In this document: one piece after another, positions 16,978 through 30,659 of the stretch | Layout: the number at the start of each line of letters is the position of its first letter | Numbering within the stretch: position 1 is the first letter of the stretch | Source: Streptomyces radiopugnans | GTDB lineage: Bacteria; Actinomycetota; Actinomycetes; Streptomycetales; Streptomycetaceae | Length of the DNA: 64,000 nt | NCBI RefSeq assembly: GCF_900110735.1 | Contig: NZ_FOET01000002.1 | Span: forward strand, 186,001-250,000 | Direction: 5' to 3' | Program-made: the position numbers and the translations under genes | The notes under the pieces: model-generated | What the model was told of the DNA's origin: nothing | The model's database searches: none | The model's input: only the letters and a program-made list of their open reading frames with translations

Positions 16978-17343
16978 ATGCCCACGGCAGCCACCAACAG
17001 CCAGGCCACGATCACCGACGCCCCCGCCCACGGCCGGTTCGAGGCCCGGATCGGCGCGACCCTCACCGGTTTCGCCGACTACGTCCGCGACGACGATCTG
17101 GTGACCTATCCGCGGGTGGTGGTGTCCCGGCCCTTCCTCGGCCGGGGCATCGGCGACCGGCTGGTGCGCACCGCGCTGGACGACGCGCGGCGGCGCGGCC
17201 TGAGGATCCGGCCGGCCTGCGCCTTCGTCGAGCAGTGGCTCGCCATGCACCCCGAGTACCGGGATCTCCTGGCGGAGGAGGCCGGGGACGGCGGCCCCGG
17301 CTCCGGGCCCGGTCCCGGCGGTGCGGGGCAGGCGGGCGGATAG
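16978..17343 (+). CDS. GNAT family N-acetyltransferase (YjdJ/NATD1-like)
   Basis: 121 residues, the small GNAT type. After a 20-residue lead, [31 protein letters not shown] is followed by the acetyl-CoA-binding loop [46 protein letters not shown]. These minimal acetyltransferases have no assigned cellular substrate. The C-terminal 25 residues are a Gly/Pro-rich tail outside the fold. GGGAGGA precedes the ATG. Confidence 0.88.
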   Translation: MPTAATNSQATITDAPAHGRFEARIGATLTGFADYVRDDDLVTYPRVVVSRPFLGRGIGDRLVRTALDDARRRGLRIRPACAFVEQWLAMHPEYRDLLAEEAGDGGPGSGPGPGGAGQAGG

Positions 17344-17442
17344 CGCGCCGCGCGTCCGGGACCGCCGGGCGTCCGGGACCGCCGGGCGGGCCGGGCGCCG
17401 GGCTCCGCGGCGCCGGGGCGCACCACCGGCGCGTACGCGCCG

Positions 17443-17702
17443 CTACTTTCCGCGGCTTCTCCTCCTCTGCAGCGCCAGCCGCCGCTTGCGCAGTTCGGCC
17501 TGGCGCCGCCGGCTCTCGGCGCGAGCCCTGGCCCGCTCCCGCGCCTCGGGGCCCCCGGGCCTGGTGTGGCGCGTCTTCAGCAGCCCCCAGGCCAGGAGCG
17601 CGACGATGAGCAGCCCGAGCACGCCGAGGGCCCCGGCGGCCGCCGGGGGAGGTCCTGGAAGTCGATGTCCCAGTACCTGATGTGGTCCCGGCTGTGGTAC
17701 AT
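17443..17702 (-). pseudogene. Small membrane protein gene with one-base frameshift
   Basis: An ATG at 17702 preceded by GGAGGT encodes MYHSRDHIRYWDIDFQDLP, then the frame degenerates into low-quality sequence. The -1 alternative frame from the same point continues sensibly as AAAGALGVLGLLIVALLAWGLL, a membrane helix, then a basic tail ending RRRSRGK and a TAG at 17443-17445. The span is 260 nt; one extra base gives exactly 87 codons. The break coincides with a run of five G (plus strand 17645-17649), so either a sequencing error or a genuine homopolymer frameshift is likely. The restored 86-residue protein would be a one-span membrane protein of unknown function. Confidence 0.65.
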
Positions 17703-17857
17703 CGCCACCTCCACACGCCTCTGCCCGTACGGGAAGCCCACACCCTACGCGTACGCCCCGCCCCCACCCGGATCGGTCCCCGAAGCGGGTGGCCGGAGGT
17801 GAAGGCGGGGCGGCGGCCGGGGTCAGTACCCGGGACGGAGCGCGGGCCGGGACCGGA

Positions 17858-19219
17858 TCAGGGCGTGTTCCACTTCTGGTTGGCGGTGCCCGAGCAGGTC
17901 CAGATCTGCGTCTTCGTGCCGTTGGCGGAGTTGTTGTCCCTCACGTCCAGGCACTTGTCGGCATTGGGGTTGACGATGTCCCGGGCCCCGGTGACGACCC
18001 ACTGCTGGGCGGCCGTGCCGTTGCAGTCCCAGATCTGGACGGGTGTGCCGTCCGCCTTGCCCGCGCCGGAGACGTCCAGGCACTTGCCGAGCGCCCGTAT
18101 GGTGCCGTCCGTGCCGACGGTCCACTGCTGGGCGGCGTTGCCGTTGCAGTCGTGGATCTGCACGGGGGTGCCGTTGGCGGTGTCCGCCCAGGCCACGTCC
18201 AGGCACTTGCCCGCCAGACCGGTGATGGTGCCGGTGCGCCCGCCGCCACCGCCGCCGCTGTCGCCGCCGCTGGTGACGCGGACGTAGTCGACGACGAGCT
18301 TCTGCGGGAAGACGGTGCTCGAGTCCGGCAGGCCCGGCCAGTCGCCGCCCACCGCGAGGTTGAGGATCAGGAAGAACGGCTTGTCGAACACCCAGCGGTC
18401 GCCGCCCAGGTCGGCCGGGGTGCGGCGCTGGTAGACCTGGCCGTCGACCGACCAGGTGATGGAGTTCGGGGACCAGTCGACGGCGAAGGTGTGGAAGTCG
18501 TCGGCGAACGCCCGGCCGCCGGGGAGGGTGTAGCCGGCGCCGATGCCCTCGCCGCCGGAGTAGCCGGGCCCGTGCAGGGTGCCGTGCACGGTGCCGGGCT
18601 CGTAGCCGACGTTCTCCATGATGTCGATCTCGCCGCTGTTGGGCCAGCCGACGCTGCCGATGTCGTGGCCGAGCATCCAGAACGCGGGCCACATGCCCTG
18701 TCCGCGCGGGAGCTTCATCCGGGCCTCGATGTGGCCGTAGGTGGTGGTGAACTTCCCCGCGGTGTTCATACGGGCCGAGGTGTACTCGCAACGCCCGTAC
18801 CAGCACTGGTAGTTGCCCGGGTTCTCCTTGCGGGCGGTGATCACCAGGTTGCCGTTGCCGTCGAGCGCGGCGTTGGCGTTGCCCGGCGTGTAGTACTGCC
18901 GCTCGTGGTTGTTGCCGCTGTTGTCGCCGGTCTCCAGCTGCCATCTGCGGCTGTCGACCGCCGAACCGGCGGGGCCGTCGAAGTTCTCCTCGAACAGCAC
19001 CGCCGCCGGGGCGGCCTCGGCACCCTGGGCGGCCTTCTGGACGGTTCTCCCGGCGGTCTCGCCCGCCGGACCGGCGGCCGCGGTGCCGGTGACCGCCATG
19101 GTCACGGCCAGCGTCAGCAGCGTGGCCGCCGACGCCCAGCGGCGGGACCGGCGGCGCCGGGCGGGTTTTCCGCGGGGAGGGTCGTGGGGCGTGTGGGGGA
19201 TTGTCGGGTACATGACCAT
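17858..19219 (-). CDS. Secreted GH16 endo-beta-1,3-glucanase with ricin-type lectin module
   Basis: 453 residues. A twin-arginine-rich signal region (RRRRSRRWASAATLLTLAVTMAVTGTAAAG) precedes a GH16 catalytic domain with SGEIDIMENVG, giving the retaining pair Glu197 and Glu202 with Asp199. After a Gly-rich linker comes a beta-trefoil CBM13 with three QxW-type repeats (AAQQWTV, AAQQWVV, NQKWNTP). It should cleave laminarin-type beta-1,3-glucans outside the cell, the lectin aiding attachment. The start is ambiguous: ATG at 19219 or 19213. Transcribed divergently from the LacI gene, with operators upstream. Confidence 0.93.
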   Translation of the reverse strand: MVMYPTIPHTPHDPPRGKPARRRRSRRWASAATLLTLAVTMAVTGTAAAGPAGETAGRTVQKAAQGAEAAPAAVLFEENFDGPAGSAVDSRRWQLETGDNSGNNHERQYYTPGNANAALDGNGNLVITARKENPGNYQCWYGRCEYTSARMNTAGKFTTTYGHIEARMKLPRGQGMWPAFWMLGHDIGSVGWPNSGEIDIMENVGYEPGTVHGTLHGPGYSGGEGIGAGYTLPGGRAFADDFHTFAVDWSPNSITWSVDGQVYQRRTPADLGGDRWVFDKPFFLILNLAVGGDWPGLPDSSTVFPQKLVVDYVRVTSGGDSGGGGGGRTGTITGLAGKCLDVAWADTANGTPVQIHDCNGNAAQQWTVGTDGTIRALGKCLDVSGAGKADGTPVQIWDCNGTAAQQWVVTGARDIVNPNADKCLDVRDNNSANGTKTQIWTCSGTANQKWNTP

Positions 19220-19478
19220 CACATCCGTCTGTCGTCCGGAGGATCCGGCGGTGGGGTGCCGCTCCCCGAGGCACGGGCGGCGGGTACGCAAACGTACGGC
19301 GGCCGCGGCGGCGCTGAAGCCGCCTCGTGCGCGCGGGGCGCGGCGCGGACGGGGTGCGGGCGGCGCTCGGCACACCAACCGCCCGCTTTCCAGGCTTGGT
19401 TCGGGCAGTGAGTCAACTCCTGGGGAAACCCGGCCGTCAAGGGCTTGGACGAGACCAATTGACTTCAAGAAGTGAACA

Positions 19479-19505
19479 AGGGAGCGCTCTTGAGAGCGTT
19501 CTCAA
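19479..19505. promoter_or_regulatory. LacI-type operator pair upstream of GH16 gene
   Basis: A palindromic site TTGAGAGCGTTCTCAA (19490-19505) directly abuts a partial site GGGAGCGCTCT (19480-19490). It is a variant of the 14-bp palindrome TGAGAGCGCTCTCA found twice before the transporter operon, and close to the CebR/CelR box TGGGAGCGCTCCCA. It lies between the divergent GH16 and LacI genes and probably controls both. Confidence 0.75.
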
Positions 19506-19749
19506 ACAGTGACACGCAATTTTGACGTGAAGTCTTGACGCCCTCGCTCGCTGCCGTTTGACTCCGTGCCCATGCCCGGCACCGGTCCCGGGACCGGTGC
19601 CGCCGCCACGCCACTGCCGTACCACCGCCGCGCCGCCGCCGTCCCGTCGCCCGTCCGCCGGCCCCGTCCGTCACCCTGTCCGCCACCCCGCCCCCGCCCC
19701 CGCCCCCCGCAGCCGAACCGAGCAGCGCCGAGCCGCCGAAGGAGTGCCC

Positions 19750-20763
19750 ATGCGCGTCACCATCGCCGATGTCGCCCGTGCGGCCGGCGTCAGCAAGTCG
19801 ACCGTCTCCCGGGTGCTCAACGCCAAGGGCGAGGTGGACGGCCGGACCGCCGAGCGGGTGCGCGACGTCATCGGCAGGCTGGGCTACGTGCCCAGTTCGC
19901 GCGCCGTCGGGCTGGCCCGGGGCCGCAGCCGCACCATCGGGATGCTCGCGCCCTCCCTGGCCTGGCCCTGGGTGGCCGAACTCGTCCAGGGCGCGGTGGA
20001 CACCGTCGAGGCGGCCGGATACGGGCTGCTGCTGTTCACCTGCAGCCGGGGCCGGGAGTCGATGACGCGGCTGACCGCGCAGGTCTCGGCGAACGCGTTC
20101 GACGGGCTGCTGGTTGTGGAACCGGAGACCGAGACCGGCGCCGTCGCCGCGATGCACCACTCGGGCCTGCCGGTCGTGCTGATCGACGACCGCGTCCGCC
20201 ACCCGGGGTTCCCCTCCGTCGCGACCACCAACGCCCTCGGCGGCCGGCAGGCGGCACACCGGCTGCTCGGCCTCGGCCGCAGCAGGCCGCTGGTGGTCAC
20301 CGGCCCCCGGCGGTTCGACTGCGTGCGCGAGCGGCTGGAGGGCTTCGTCCGGACCCTGGAGGAACACGGCGTCGGGCACGATCCGCGCCGCACGGTGGAG
20401 GGCGGCTTCGGCGAGCGCTCGGGCGAGGAGGCCGTGGCGCGCCTCCTGGGCGAAGACGCCGGCTTCGACGCCGTCTTCGCCCACAACGACCTGAGCGCCA
20501 TGGGCGCCCTGCGCGCCCTGCGCGCCGCCGGGCGGCGGGTGCCCGACGACGTCGCGGTGATCGGCTTCGACGACATCCCGCTGGCCGCCTACACCGACCC
20601 GCCCCTGACCACCGTCCGCCAGCCGCTGCGGGCCATGGGCGGGGCGGCCGCCGCCCTGTTGCTGGCCCGGATCGGCGGAGACCCCCCGGACGGCGACCGG
20701 GTCGTCCTGCCCACCGAACTGGTGGACCGCGCGTCGGCCCCCGGCCCGGTCCTCACCCCCTAG
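19750..20763 (+). CDS. LacI-family repressor of the beta-glucan locus
   Basis: 337 residues. The N-terminal HTH reads MRVTIADVARAAGVSKSTVSRVLNAKGEVDGRTAERV, with the hinge helix near residues 50-60 (SRAVGLARGRS), then a periplasmic-binding-like effector domain ending LPTELVDRAS. Nearby palindromes of the CebR type indicate it binds TGAGAGCGCTCTCA. The inducer is expected to be a short gluco-oligosaccharide such as laminaribiose or cellobiose, given flanking laminarinase and beta-glucosidase (inference). GGAG before the ATG at 19750 supports the start. Confidence 0.92.
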   Translation: MRVTIADVARAAGVSKSTVSRVLNAKGEVDGRTAERVRDVIGRLGYVPSSRAVGLARGRSRTIGMLAPSLAWPWVAELVQGAVDTVEAAGYGLLLFTCSRGRESMTRLTAQVSANAFDGLLVVEPETETGAVAAMHHSGLPVVLIDDRVRHPGFPSVATTNALGGRQAAHRLLGLGRSRPLVVTGPRRFDCVRERLEGFVRTLEEHGVGHDPRRTVEGGFGERSGEEAVARLLGEDAGFDAVFAHNDLSAMGALRALRAAGRRVPDDVAVIGFDDIPLAAYTDPPLTTVRQPLRAMGGAAAALLLARIGGDPPDGDRVVLPTELVDRASAPGPVLTP

Positions 20764-20805
20764 AACCCCACCCCCGCCCCGCTCGTACCCGCCGCAGAAC
20801 CCCGA

Positions 20806-20854
20806 TGAGAGCGCTCTCAAGCGCAGAGTCCCAGCCACTCTGAGAGCGCTCTCA
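20806..20854 (+). promoter_or_regulatory. Two identical operators before the glucan transporter operon
   Basis: The perfect palindrome TGAGAGCGCTCTCA occurs at 20806-20819 and 20841-20854, 35 bp apart, in the 156-bp gap between the LacI gene and the binding-protein gene. Two copies suggest cooperative repression. Matches at 19480-19505 tie the GH16 gene to the same regulon. Confidence 0.85.
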
Positions 20855-20919
20855 AGGGCCAGTCCAGATCGCTCCCTCACCCACCGCGATCGAAAACGGA
20901 AAGACCAGGAGGAGACACC

Positions 20920-22596
20920 ATGAGAGTCCGGACCCGGACCAGAACCGCCATCGCGGTGGCCCTGGCCGCCACCGCCCTGCTCGCCGGCTGCACCGCGGGC
21001 GCCCCCGGTGCGGGCGGCGGGCAGGCCGAGGGCGACAAGGGCGTGCTGACCGTCGGCATGCCCAACGGCCCGCAGACCGACAACAGCAACCCGTTCCTGG
21101 GCACCTCCGCAGGGGCCTCCCTGGGCTACCGCCACATGATCTACGAGCCGCTGGTGATGGTGAACGGCGTCCGCCCCGCCGAGAAGGGCACACCCTGGCT
21201 GGCCAGCGAGTGGAAGTGGTCGGACAACTACAGGAAGCTCACCCTGACCGTGCAGGACGGGCCCACCTGGTCCGACGGGAAGGAGTTCAGCGCGGGGGAC
21301 GTGGAGTTCACCTTCCGGCTGCTGAAGGAGAACGAGGCGCTCAACACCAACGCCATCCCCTACGACGGCATCAGCCGCAAGGGCGACACCGTCGAACTGA
21401 CCTTCCCCGAGTCGCAGTTCGTCAACCAGAGCAAGATCCTGACCACCTTCGTCGTGCCCGAGCACATCTGGTCGAAGGTGGAGAACCCCGAGACCTGGCC
21501 CAACAAGAAGCCCGTGGGCACCGGCCCGTACACCCTCAAGACCTTCACGCCGCAGACCATCACCCTCACCGCCCGCGACACCTACTGGCAGGAGAAGCCG
21601 AAGGTCGAGGAGCTGCGCTACACCTCCTACAACGACAACAACGCGCAGACCACGGCCCTGGCCAACGGCACCTGCGAGTGGTCCTTCGTCTTCACCCCGG
21701 ACTACGAGAAGATCTACGTCTCCAAGGACCCCGAGCACCACAAGCTCTGGTTCCCCTCCGGGCTGGGCGTCCACGGCCTGTGGTTCAACACCGCCAAGAA
21801 GCCCTTCGACGACCCGGCGCTGCGCCGCGCCATCAACCACGTCGTCGACCGCGAGGCCATCCACGTCCGGGCGCAGGCCACGCTCTACCCGGAGATCGAG
21901 AGCGTGACGGGCATCCCGCTGCCCGCCGGCGAGCCCTTCATCGCGCCCGAGTACAAGGGCGAGAAGCAGGAGGTGGACGTCGAGGCCGCCAAGAAGGAGC
22001 TGGAGAAGGCCGGTTACACCCTGTCCGGAGGCGTCCTGAAGGACCCCTCGGGCAAGCCGGTGACGATGACGCTCACCGACCCGGCCGGCTGGTCCGACTA
22101 CCTCACCGGTCTGTCGATCATCAAGGACAACGTCAAGCAGATCGGCATCGAGGCCAAGGTCAGGACCCAGACCGTCGACGCCTGGACCACCGCGATGAAC
22201 GAGGGCGACTTCGACGCCAGCCTGCACTGGACCAACAGCGGCGCCACCCCGTACGACATGTACCAGCACGTGATGGACGGCGAGCTGTACCAGCCGCTCG
22301 GCAAGGCGGCCCCCGGCGGCAACTTCGGCCGCTTCCGCAACGAGGCGGCCACCAAGGCGCTCAAGGAGTACGCGAACGCGAGCGACGAGAGCACCCGCAC
22401 CGAGGCGCTGAACGAACTCCAGCGGATCATGGTCGAGGAAGTGCCGCTCATCGCCACCGCCGCCGCCCCCATCGGCGCCGAGTACAGCACCCGCAACTGG
22501 GTCGGCTGGCCCTCGGAGTCCGACCCGTACGCGCCGCCGCAGCCCACCCAGCCCAACTCCCTGGACGTCGTCCTGCACCTGCGCCCCGCCTCCTGA
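20920..22596 (+). CDS. Oligopeptide-type (SBP_bac_5) binding lipoprotein, probably for gluco-oligosaccharides
   Basis: 558 residues. Signal peptide with lipobox LLAGC (Cys24), then an extracellular solute-binding family 5 domain: [56 protein letters not shown] and [39 protein letters not shown]. Family 5 proteins usually bind peptides or nickel, but some, notably in Thermotoga, bind cellobiose or laminaribiose. The flanking glycosidases and the sugar-type repressor favour the latter. First gene of a six-gene transcript after the operators. Confidence 0.93.
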   Translation: MRVRTRTRTAIAVALAATALLAGCTAGAPGAGGGQAEGDKGVLTVGMPNGPQTDNSNPFLGTSAGASLGYRHMIYEPLVMVNGVRPAEKGTPWLASEWKWSDNYRKLTLTVQDGPTWSDGKEFSAGDVEFTFRLLKENEALNTNAIPYDGISRKGDTVELTFPESQFVNQSKILTTFVVPEHIWSKVENPETWPNKKPVGTGPYTLKTFTPQTITLTARDTYWQEKPKVEELRYTSYNDNNAQTTALANGTCEWSFVFTPDYEKIYVSKDPEHHKLWFPSGLGVHGLWFNTAKKPFDDPALRRAINHVVDREAIHVRAQATLYPEIESVTGIPLPAGEPFIAPEYKGEKQEVDVEAAKKELEKAGYTLSGGVLKDPSGKPVTMTLTDPAGWSDYLTGLSIIKDNVKQIGIEAKVRTQTVDAWTTAMNEGDFDASLHWTNSGATPYDMYQHVMDGELYQPLGKAAPGGNFGRFRNEAATKALKEYANASDESTRTEALNELQRIMVEEVPLIATAAAPIGAEYSTRNWVGWPSESDPYAPPQPTQPNSLDVVLHLRPAS

Positions 22597-22619
22597 CGGC
22601 ACGCCGGGCGCCGGACGCC

Positions 22620-22636
22620 GGGCGGGCCGCCCGCCC
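22620..22636 (+). other. GC-rich palindrome after the binding-protein gene
   Basis: A 17-nt perfect palindrome with arms GGGCGGGC and GCCCGCCC around a single C, 24 nt past the stop of the binding-protein gene. It could form a short stem-loop limiting read-through or stabilising the upstream mRNA, which would yield more binding protein than ATPase and permease. Confidence 0.4.
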
Positions 22637-22762
22637 CCGCCGCACACCTCATCCCATCCCCGCACAGCGGCGGGGCGGGCCCCGCCCGGCACATCCCGGC
22701 ATCCCCGCGCACACGGCACAGGCAGCCCGACAGCCATGACCACAGGGACGACAGGAAGAGCC

Positions 22763-23970
<1,208 letters not shown>

Positions 23971-23974
<4 letters not shown>

Positions 23975-24951
23975 AGTTCGTCCTCCAGCGCCTGGCCTTC
24001 TACCTGCTGACCGCCTGGGCGGCCATCACCATCAACTTCCTCATCCCCCGGCTGATGCCCGGCGACCCGGTGCAGTCGCTGCTCGCCCGCTACCAGGGCC
24101 AGCTCTCCAGCAAGTCCATCGCCTCCCTGGAAGCCCTCTTCGGGCTCGACCGGGACCGCTCGCTGTGGCAGCAGTACACCGACTACTGGGCCAGCCTGTT
24201 CCGCGGCGACCTGGGGACGTCGTTCACCTTCTTCCCCACACCCGTCTCGGAGGTCATCGCCCAGAGCCTGCCGTGGACCCTGGCCCTGGTCGGCACCACG
24301 ACCCTGATCAGCTTCCTGCTCGGCACCGGCATCGGCATCTTCGCCGGCTGGAAGCGCGGCTCCTGGCTGGACGGGCTGCTGCCGGTGACCACCTTCATCT
24401 CGGCCATCCCGTACTTCTGGCTGGGGCTGATCGCCATCGCGGTGTTCGCCGTGCAGTGGCCCCTCTTCCCCGCCTCCGGCGGCTACGACACCTCCCTGGT
24501 GCCGTCCCTCAGCGGGGCGTTCGTCTCCAGCGCGCTGTACCACGCGGTGCTGCCGGGCGTGACCGTCGTGCTCAGCGCGATGGCCGGCTGGGTCCTGGGG
24601 ATGCGGAACATGATGGTGACCGTCTCCTCCGAGGACTACGTGATGGTCGCCCAGGCCAAGGGCCTGCCCGAGCGCCGGGTGATGTTCTCCTACGCCGCCC
24701 GCAACGCGATCCTGCCCAACGTCTCCGGCTTCGCGCTCTCGCTGGGCTTCATCGTCGGCGGCACGCTGCTGGTGGAGATGGTCTTCTCCTACCCCGGCAT
24801 CGGCTACGTCCTCTTCCAGGGCGTCGGGGCCAAGGACTACCCGCTGATGCAGGGCGTCTTCCTGATCATCACCCTCGCGGTGCTGGCCGCCAACCTCCTG
24901 GCCGACCTGCTCTACATGATCCTCGACCCGCGCACCCGGAAGGAGGGCTGA
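23971..24951 (+). CDS. ABC transporter permease (OppB/DppB type)
   Basis: 326 residues; about six membrane spans with the OppB N-terminus [32 protein letters not shown] and the EAA loop [27 protein letters not shown] that contacts the ATPase. The GTG at 23971 overlaps the stop of the ATPase gene. Forms the channel with the next permease. Confidence 0.94.
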
Positions 24952-24954
24952 CCC

Positions 24955-25979
<1,025 letters not shown>

Positions 25980-25983
<4 letters not shown>

Positions 25984-27043
25984 GCACATCGGCAACCTCC
26001 CCCGTGAGCGCCCCGCCGCGCTCCTCGACGCGGCCGCCCGTGCTGGAGATCGGCGGTCTGTCCGTCGACTACGGCGTCGGGGACGGCGCGGTGCGGGCCC
26101 TGCACGACGTGGACCTGACGCTGCGCCGCGGCGAGGTGCTGGGCCTGGCCGGCGAGTCCGGCTCGGGCAAGTCCACCCTGGCCTACGCCGTCACCCGGCT
26201 GCTCTCCCCGCCCGGGGTGATCACCGGCGGGGACGTGCGCTACCACCCGCGCGAGGGCGAACCGGTGGACGTGCTGGCCATGACCCCGCAGGAGCTCCGG
26301 GCGTTCCGCTGGCAGGAGGTCTCCATCGTCTTCCAGGGGGCGATGAACTCCCTCAACCCCGTCCACACCGTCCGCACCCAGCTCACCGACGTCCTGAAGG
26401 CCCACCGGCCGCGGATGTCCCGGGAGGAGCGCACCGGGCGGGCGCGGGAGCTGCTGTCGCTGGTGGGGATCTCCCCCGACCGGCTGGGCGCCTACCCGCA
26501 CCAGCTCTCGGGCGGGATGCGGCAGCGGGTGATGATCGCGATGGCGCTGGCCCTGGAGCCGGAGATCGTCGTCATGGACGAACCGACCACCGCGCTGGAC
26601 GTGGTGATGCAGCGCCAGATCCTGCGGCAGCTCGTGCGGCTGCGCGAGGAGCTGGACTTCTCGGTCGTCTTCATCACCCACGACATCTCGCTGCTGATCG
26701 AGTTCTCCGACCGGATCGCCATCATGTACGGCGGCCGGGTCGTGGAGCAGGCCGGGGCCGCCGACATCTACCGCGACCCCCGCCACCCGTACAGCCACGG
26801 GCTGCTGCACTCCTTCCCCGCGCTGCACGGCCCGCGCCGCGAGCTGACCGGCATACCCGGCTCCCCGCCGGACCTGCGGGCCATGCCGTCCGGCTGCGCC
26901 TTCCACCCCCGCTGCCCGAAGGCCTTCGAGCCCTGCGGCCTGCGCACGCCTCATCTGGCGCCCGTGACCGACACCGGTACCGACACAGACACCGGCCGCA
27001 GCGTCGCCTGCTGGCTGAACGACGACCGCCGATCTGGAGAATC

Positions 27044-27047
<4 letters not shown>
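25980..27047 (+). CDS. ABC transporter ATPase (OppD/DppD type)
   Basis: 355 residues. Walker [19 protein letters not shown], signature LSGGMRQRVMIAMALAL, Walker B IVVMDEPTTALDVVMQ, and the C-terminal OppD Cys cluster CAFHPRCPKAFEPC. Overlaps both neighbours by 4 nt. With the earlier ATPase it forms the heterodimeric motor of the importer. Confidence 0.94.
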
Positions 27048-28516
<1,469 letters not shown>

Positions 28517-29512
28517 CGCCCGGGCGGTGGTGGCGGGCGGCGGTCCGCGCCCGCCACCGCCGCCACCACCGCCGCCCGCGCGCCCGTGCCCAGGGCCGTC
28601 TCCACCGCCTCCCGTGCGGCGGCGGCCAGCGCGCGGCGGTCGGGGTGGGCGCCGGGCGGCAGCGGCGGCAGTACGGTCACCTCGGCGACCAGGCCCCGGG
28701 CGGCGGCCACCCGGCGCAGCGAGGCGGCCAGTGCGTCGTCGCCGACGAAGGCGGCCCGCGTGTCCACCGCCCCCGCCGTGTCCGTCACGCCCGGCCCGTC
28801 CGCCGTGTCCGCCGTGTCCGCCGTGCTGTGCGCCCGGTAGCGGATCGCCACCGGCTGCACGGGGACCCCGGCCTCCAGCGCGGCCTGGAACAGCGCCCCG
28901 CGGAACGGCCCCAGTTCCCTGCCGCACCGGGTGCTGCCCTCGGGGAAGGCCACCACGGTCGAGCCCGCGCGCAGCGCCCCGGCGACCTCCGCGACCGTCC
29001 CCGGCAGGGACCGCAGCCGCTCGCGGTCGATGAACAGGGTCCCGCCGCGGGCGGCCAGCCGCCCCAGCACCGGATACCGTCCGACCTCCCGCTTGGCCAC
29101 CATCCGGCCGGGCGCCACGGCGGCCAGCAGCGGTACGTCCAGCCAGGAGACGTGGTTGGCCACCACCAGCGCCGGACCGGCCGCGGGCCCGCCCGTGACG
29201 CGGACCCGCACCCCCAGCGCGGTGGCGATCGCACCACCCCACCACCGCACCAGCACCGCGCGGCGGGCCGGGGCGAGGCGGCGTACCACCGGTGACAGCG
29301 CCACCCCCGCCGGCAGGACGGCGGCCAGGGCCGCCCAGCGCGCCGACCGCCGCACCGCCCCGGCAGCCGCCGGGCGGCGGGGCAGGCAGCCTGCCACGGT
29401 GCACGGCGAGAACGGGAACCAGGGATCCGCCCTGGGCTCCGCCCGCTCCGGTGCGTCCATCGCTCCTCTTCCTCCTTCCCCCGCTCTCCGGCTCATTCCG
29501 CCGCCGGTTCCG

Positions 29513-30382
29513 TCAGGCCGGGAGGAGGGAGAGGAAGTGCCGCAGGTAGCGCGGGTTGGTGTCGCGCAGCGACAGCAGCACGTACAGATCGGCGACGCCG
29601 AAGTCCGGGTCGTGGGCGGGTTCCCCGCAGACCTTGGCGCCCAGGCGCAGATAGCCGCGCAGCAGCGGCGGCAGCGCGGTGCGGGAGGCGGCGGCGCCCG
29701 GCGCCGGCTCCACGTCCCCGGCGCGCCAGGGCAGCCGGGGGCGCACCCGGTGCTCGGCGGGGGCGAGGTGCCGCTCGGCGACGGCCGCCCACACGGCGGC
29801 GGCCGTCGCCCCGCCGTCGGCCAGCGGCAGGGAGCAGCAGCCGCCGAGCCAGTTGTGCCCGGTGCGCTTCAGGTAGCGGGCTATGCCCGCCCACATCAGG
29901 GCGATGACGGCGCCGTCGCGGTGGTCGGGGTGGACGCAGGAGCGGCCCGCCTCCACCAGGTCGCCGCGCAGACCGGCGCCGTCCAGCAGACCGTCCAGCT
30001 CGAACTCGCCCTCGGCGTACAGCCGTCCGGCCACCCGCGCCCGCTCCGGCGGCAGCAGCCGGTAGGTGCCCACCACCTCCCCGGTCGCCCGCTCCCGCAC
30101 CAGGAGGTGGTCGCAGTAGGCGTCGAAGGGGTCGGTGTCCAGACCCGGTTCGGGGCCGGCGAGGCGGGCGCCCAGCTCCCCGGCGAAGACCTCGTACCGC
30201 AGGCGCTGCGCGGCCCGTACGTCCGCCTCGTCGCGGGCGAGGGAGACGGTGTACCCGTCGCCGGGAGGCGCGGGGGCGGGTGCGGGGGCCGGTGCGGGTG
30301 CGGATGCGTAGGAGGGCTGGGCGGGGATGCCGGGGAGGGTGGGAAGGGCGGCGGGTACGGCTGGCACGGCGGAAGCGGACAC
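29513..30382 (-). CDS. GNAT-type N-acyltransferase (OlsB-like lyso-ornithine lipid synthase)
   Basis: 289 residues. After a Pro/Ala-rich lead of about 45 residues the Acetyltransf_5 (OlsB/hemolysin) domain begins: LARDEADVRAAQRLRYEVFAGELGARL, DPFDAYCDHLLVRERATGEVVGTYRLL, EAGRSCVHPDHRDGAVIALMWAGIARYL. OlsB transfers a 3-hydroxyacyl group from ACP to ornithine. Starts with GTG at 30382 after GGAGGA. With the PlsC gene it forms a likely ornithine-lipid operon, a pathway known in Streptomyces and often induced by phosphate limitation; I could not identify a clear PHO box upstream. Confidence 0.85.
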   Translation of the reverse strand: MSASAVPAVPAALPTLPGIPAQPSYASAPAPAPAPAPAPPGDGYTVSLARDEADVRAAQRLRYEVFAGELGARLAGPEPGLDTDPFDAYCDHLLVRERATGEVVGTYRLLPPERARVAGRLYAEGEFELDGLLDGAGLRGDLVEAGRSCVHPDHRDGAVIALMWAGIARYLKRTGHNWLGGCCSLPLADGGATAAAVWAAVAERHLAPAEHRVRPRLPWRAGDVEPAPGAAASRTALPPLLRGYLRLGAKVCGEPAHDPDFGVADLYVLLSLRDTNPRYLRHFLSLLPA

Positions 30383-30659
30383 GGCGGGTCCTCCTGGTCC
30401 GGGCGGCAGTGGATCGCCGGTCCGTCATACGGCGGGACCGGCTCTCCCCCTTTCTTCGCCGGGCCGGCTGGACTCCGCGTGACCACTCCGGGGAGCGGGG
30501 GTGTGCGCCGACTGAACACACGCCCCCGGCGCGTACGCAGCGCGGACGGTGCCGCGTCACCCGCGCGGGGCAGAGGGACATGAAACCGCCCGTCCCGGTC
30601 AAGGGATGGAGTGAGAGGTCACCAGGCGGCGCGGCGGCGCCCGGCCGGAGGGACGGCGA
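30383..30659. promoter_or_regulatory. Divergent promoter region, olsB-like / DUF3048 genes
   Basis: This gap separates divergently transcribed genes. An imperfect inverted repeat around 30498-30530 (arms of the GGGGGCGTGTG / CACACCCCC type) could be an operator or a structured leader. I see no clear -10/-35 pair and no further gene. Confidence 0.35.
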
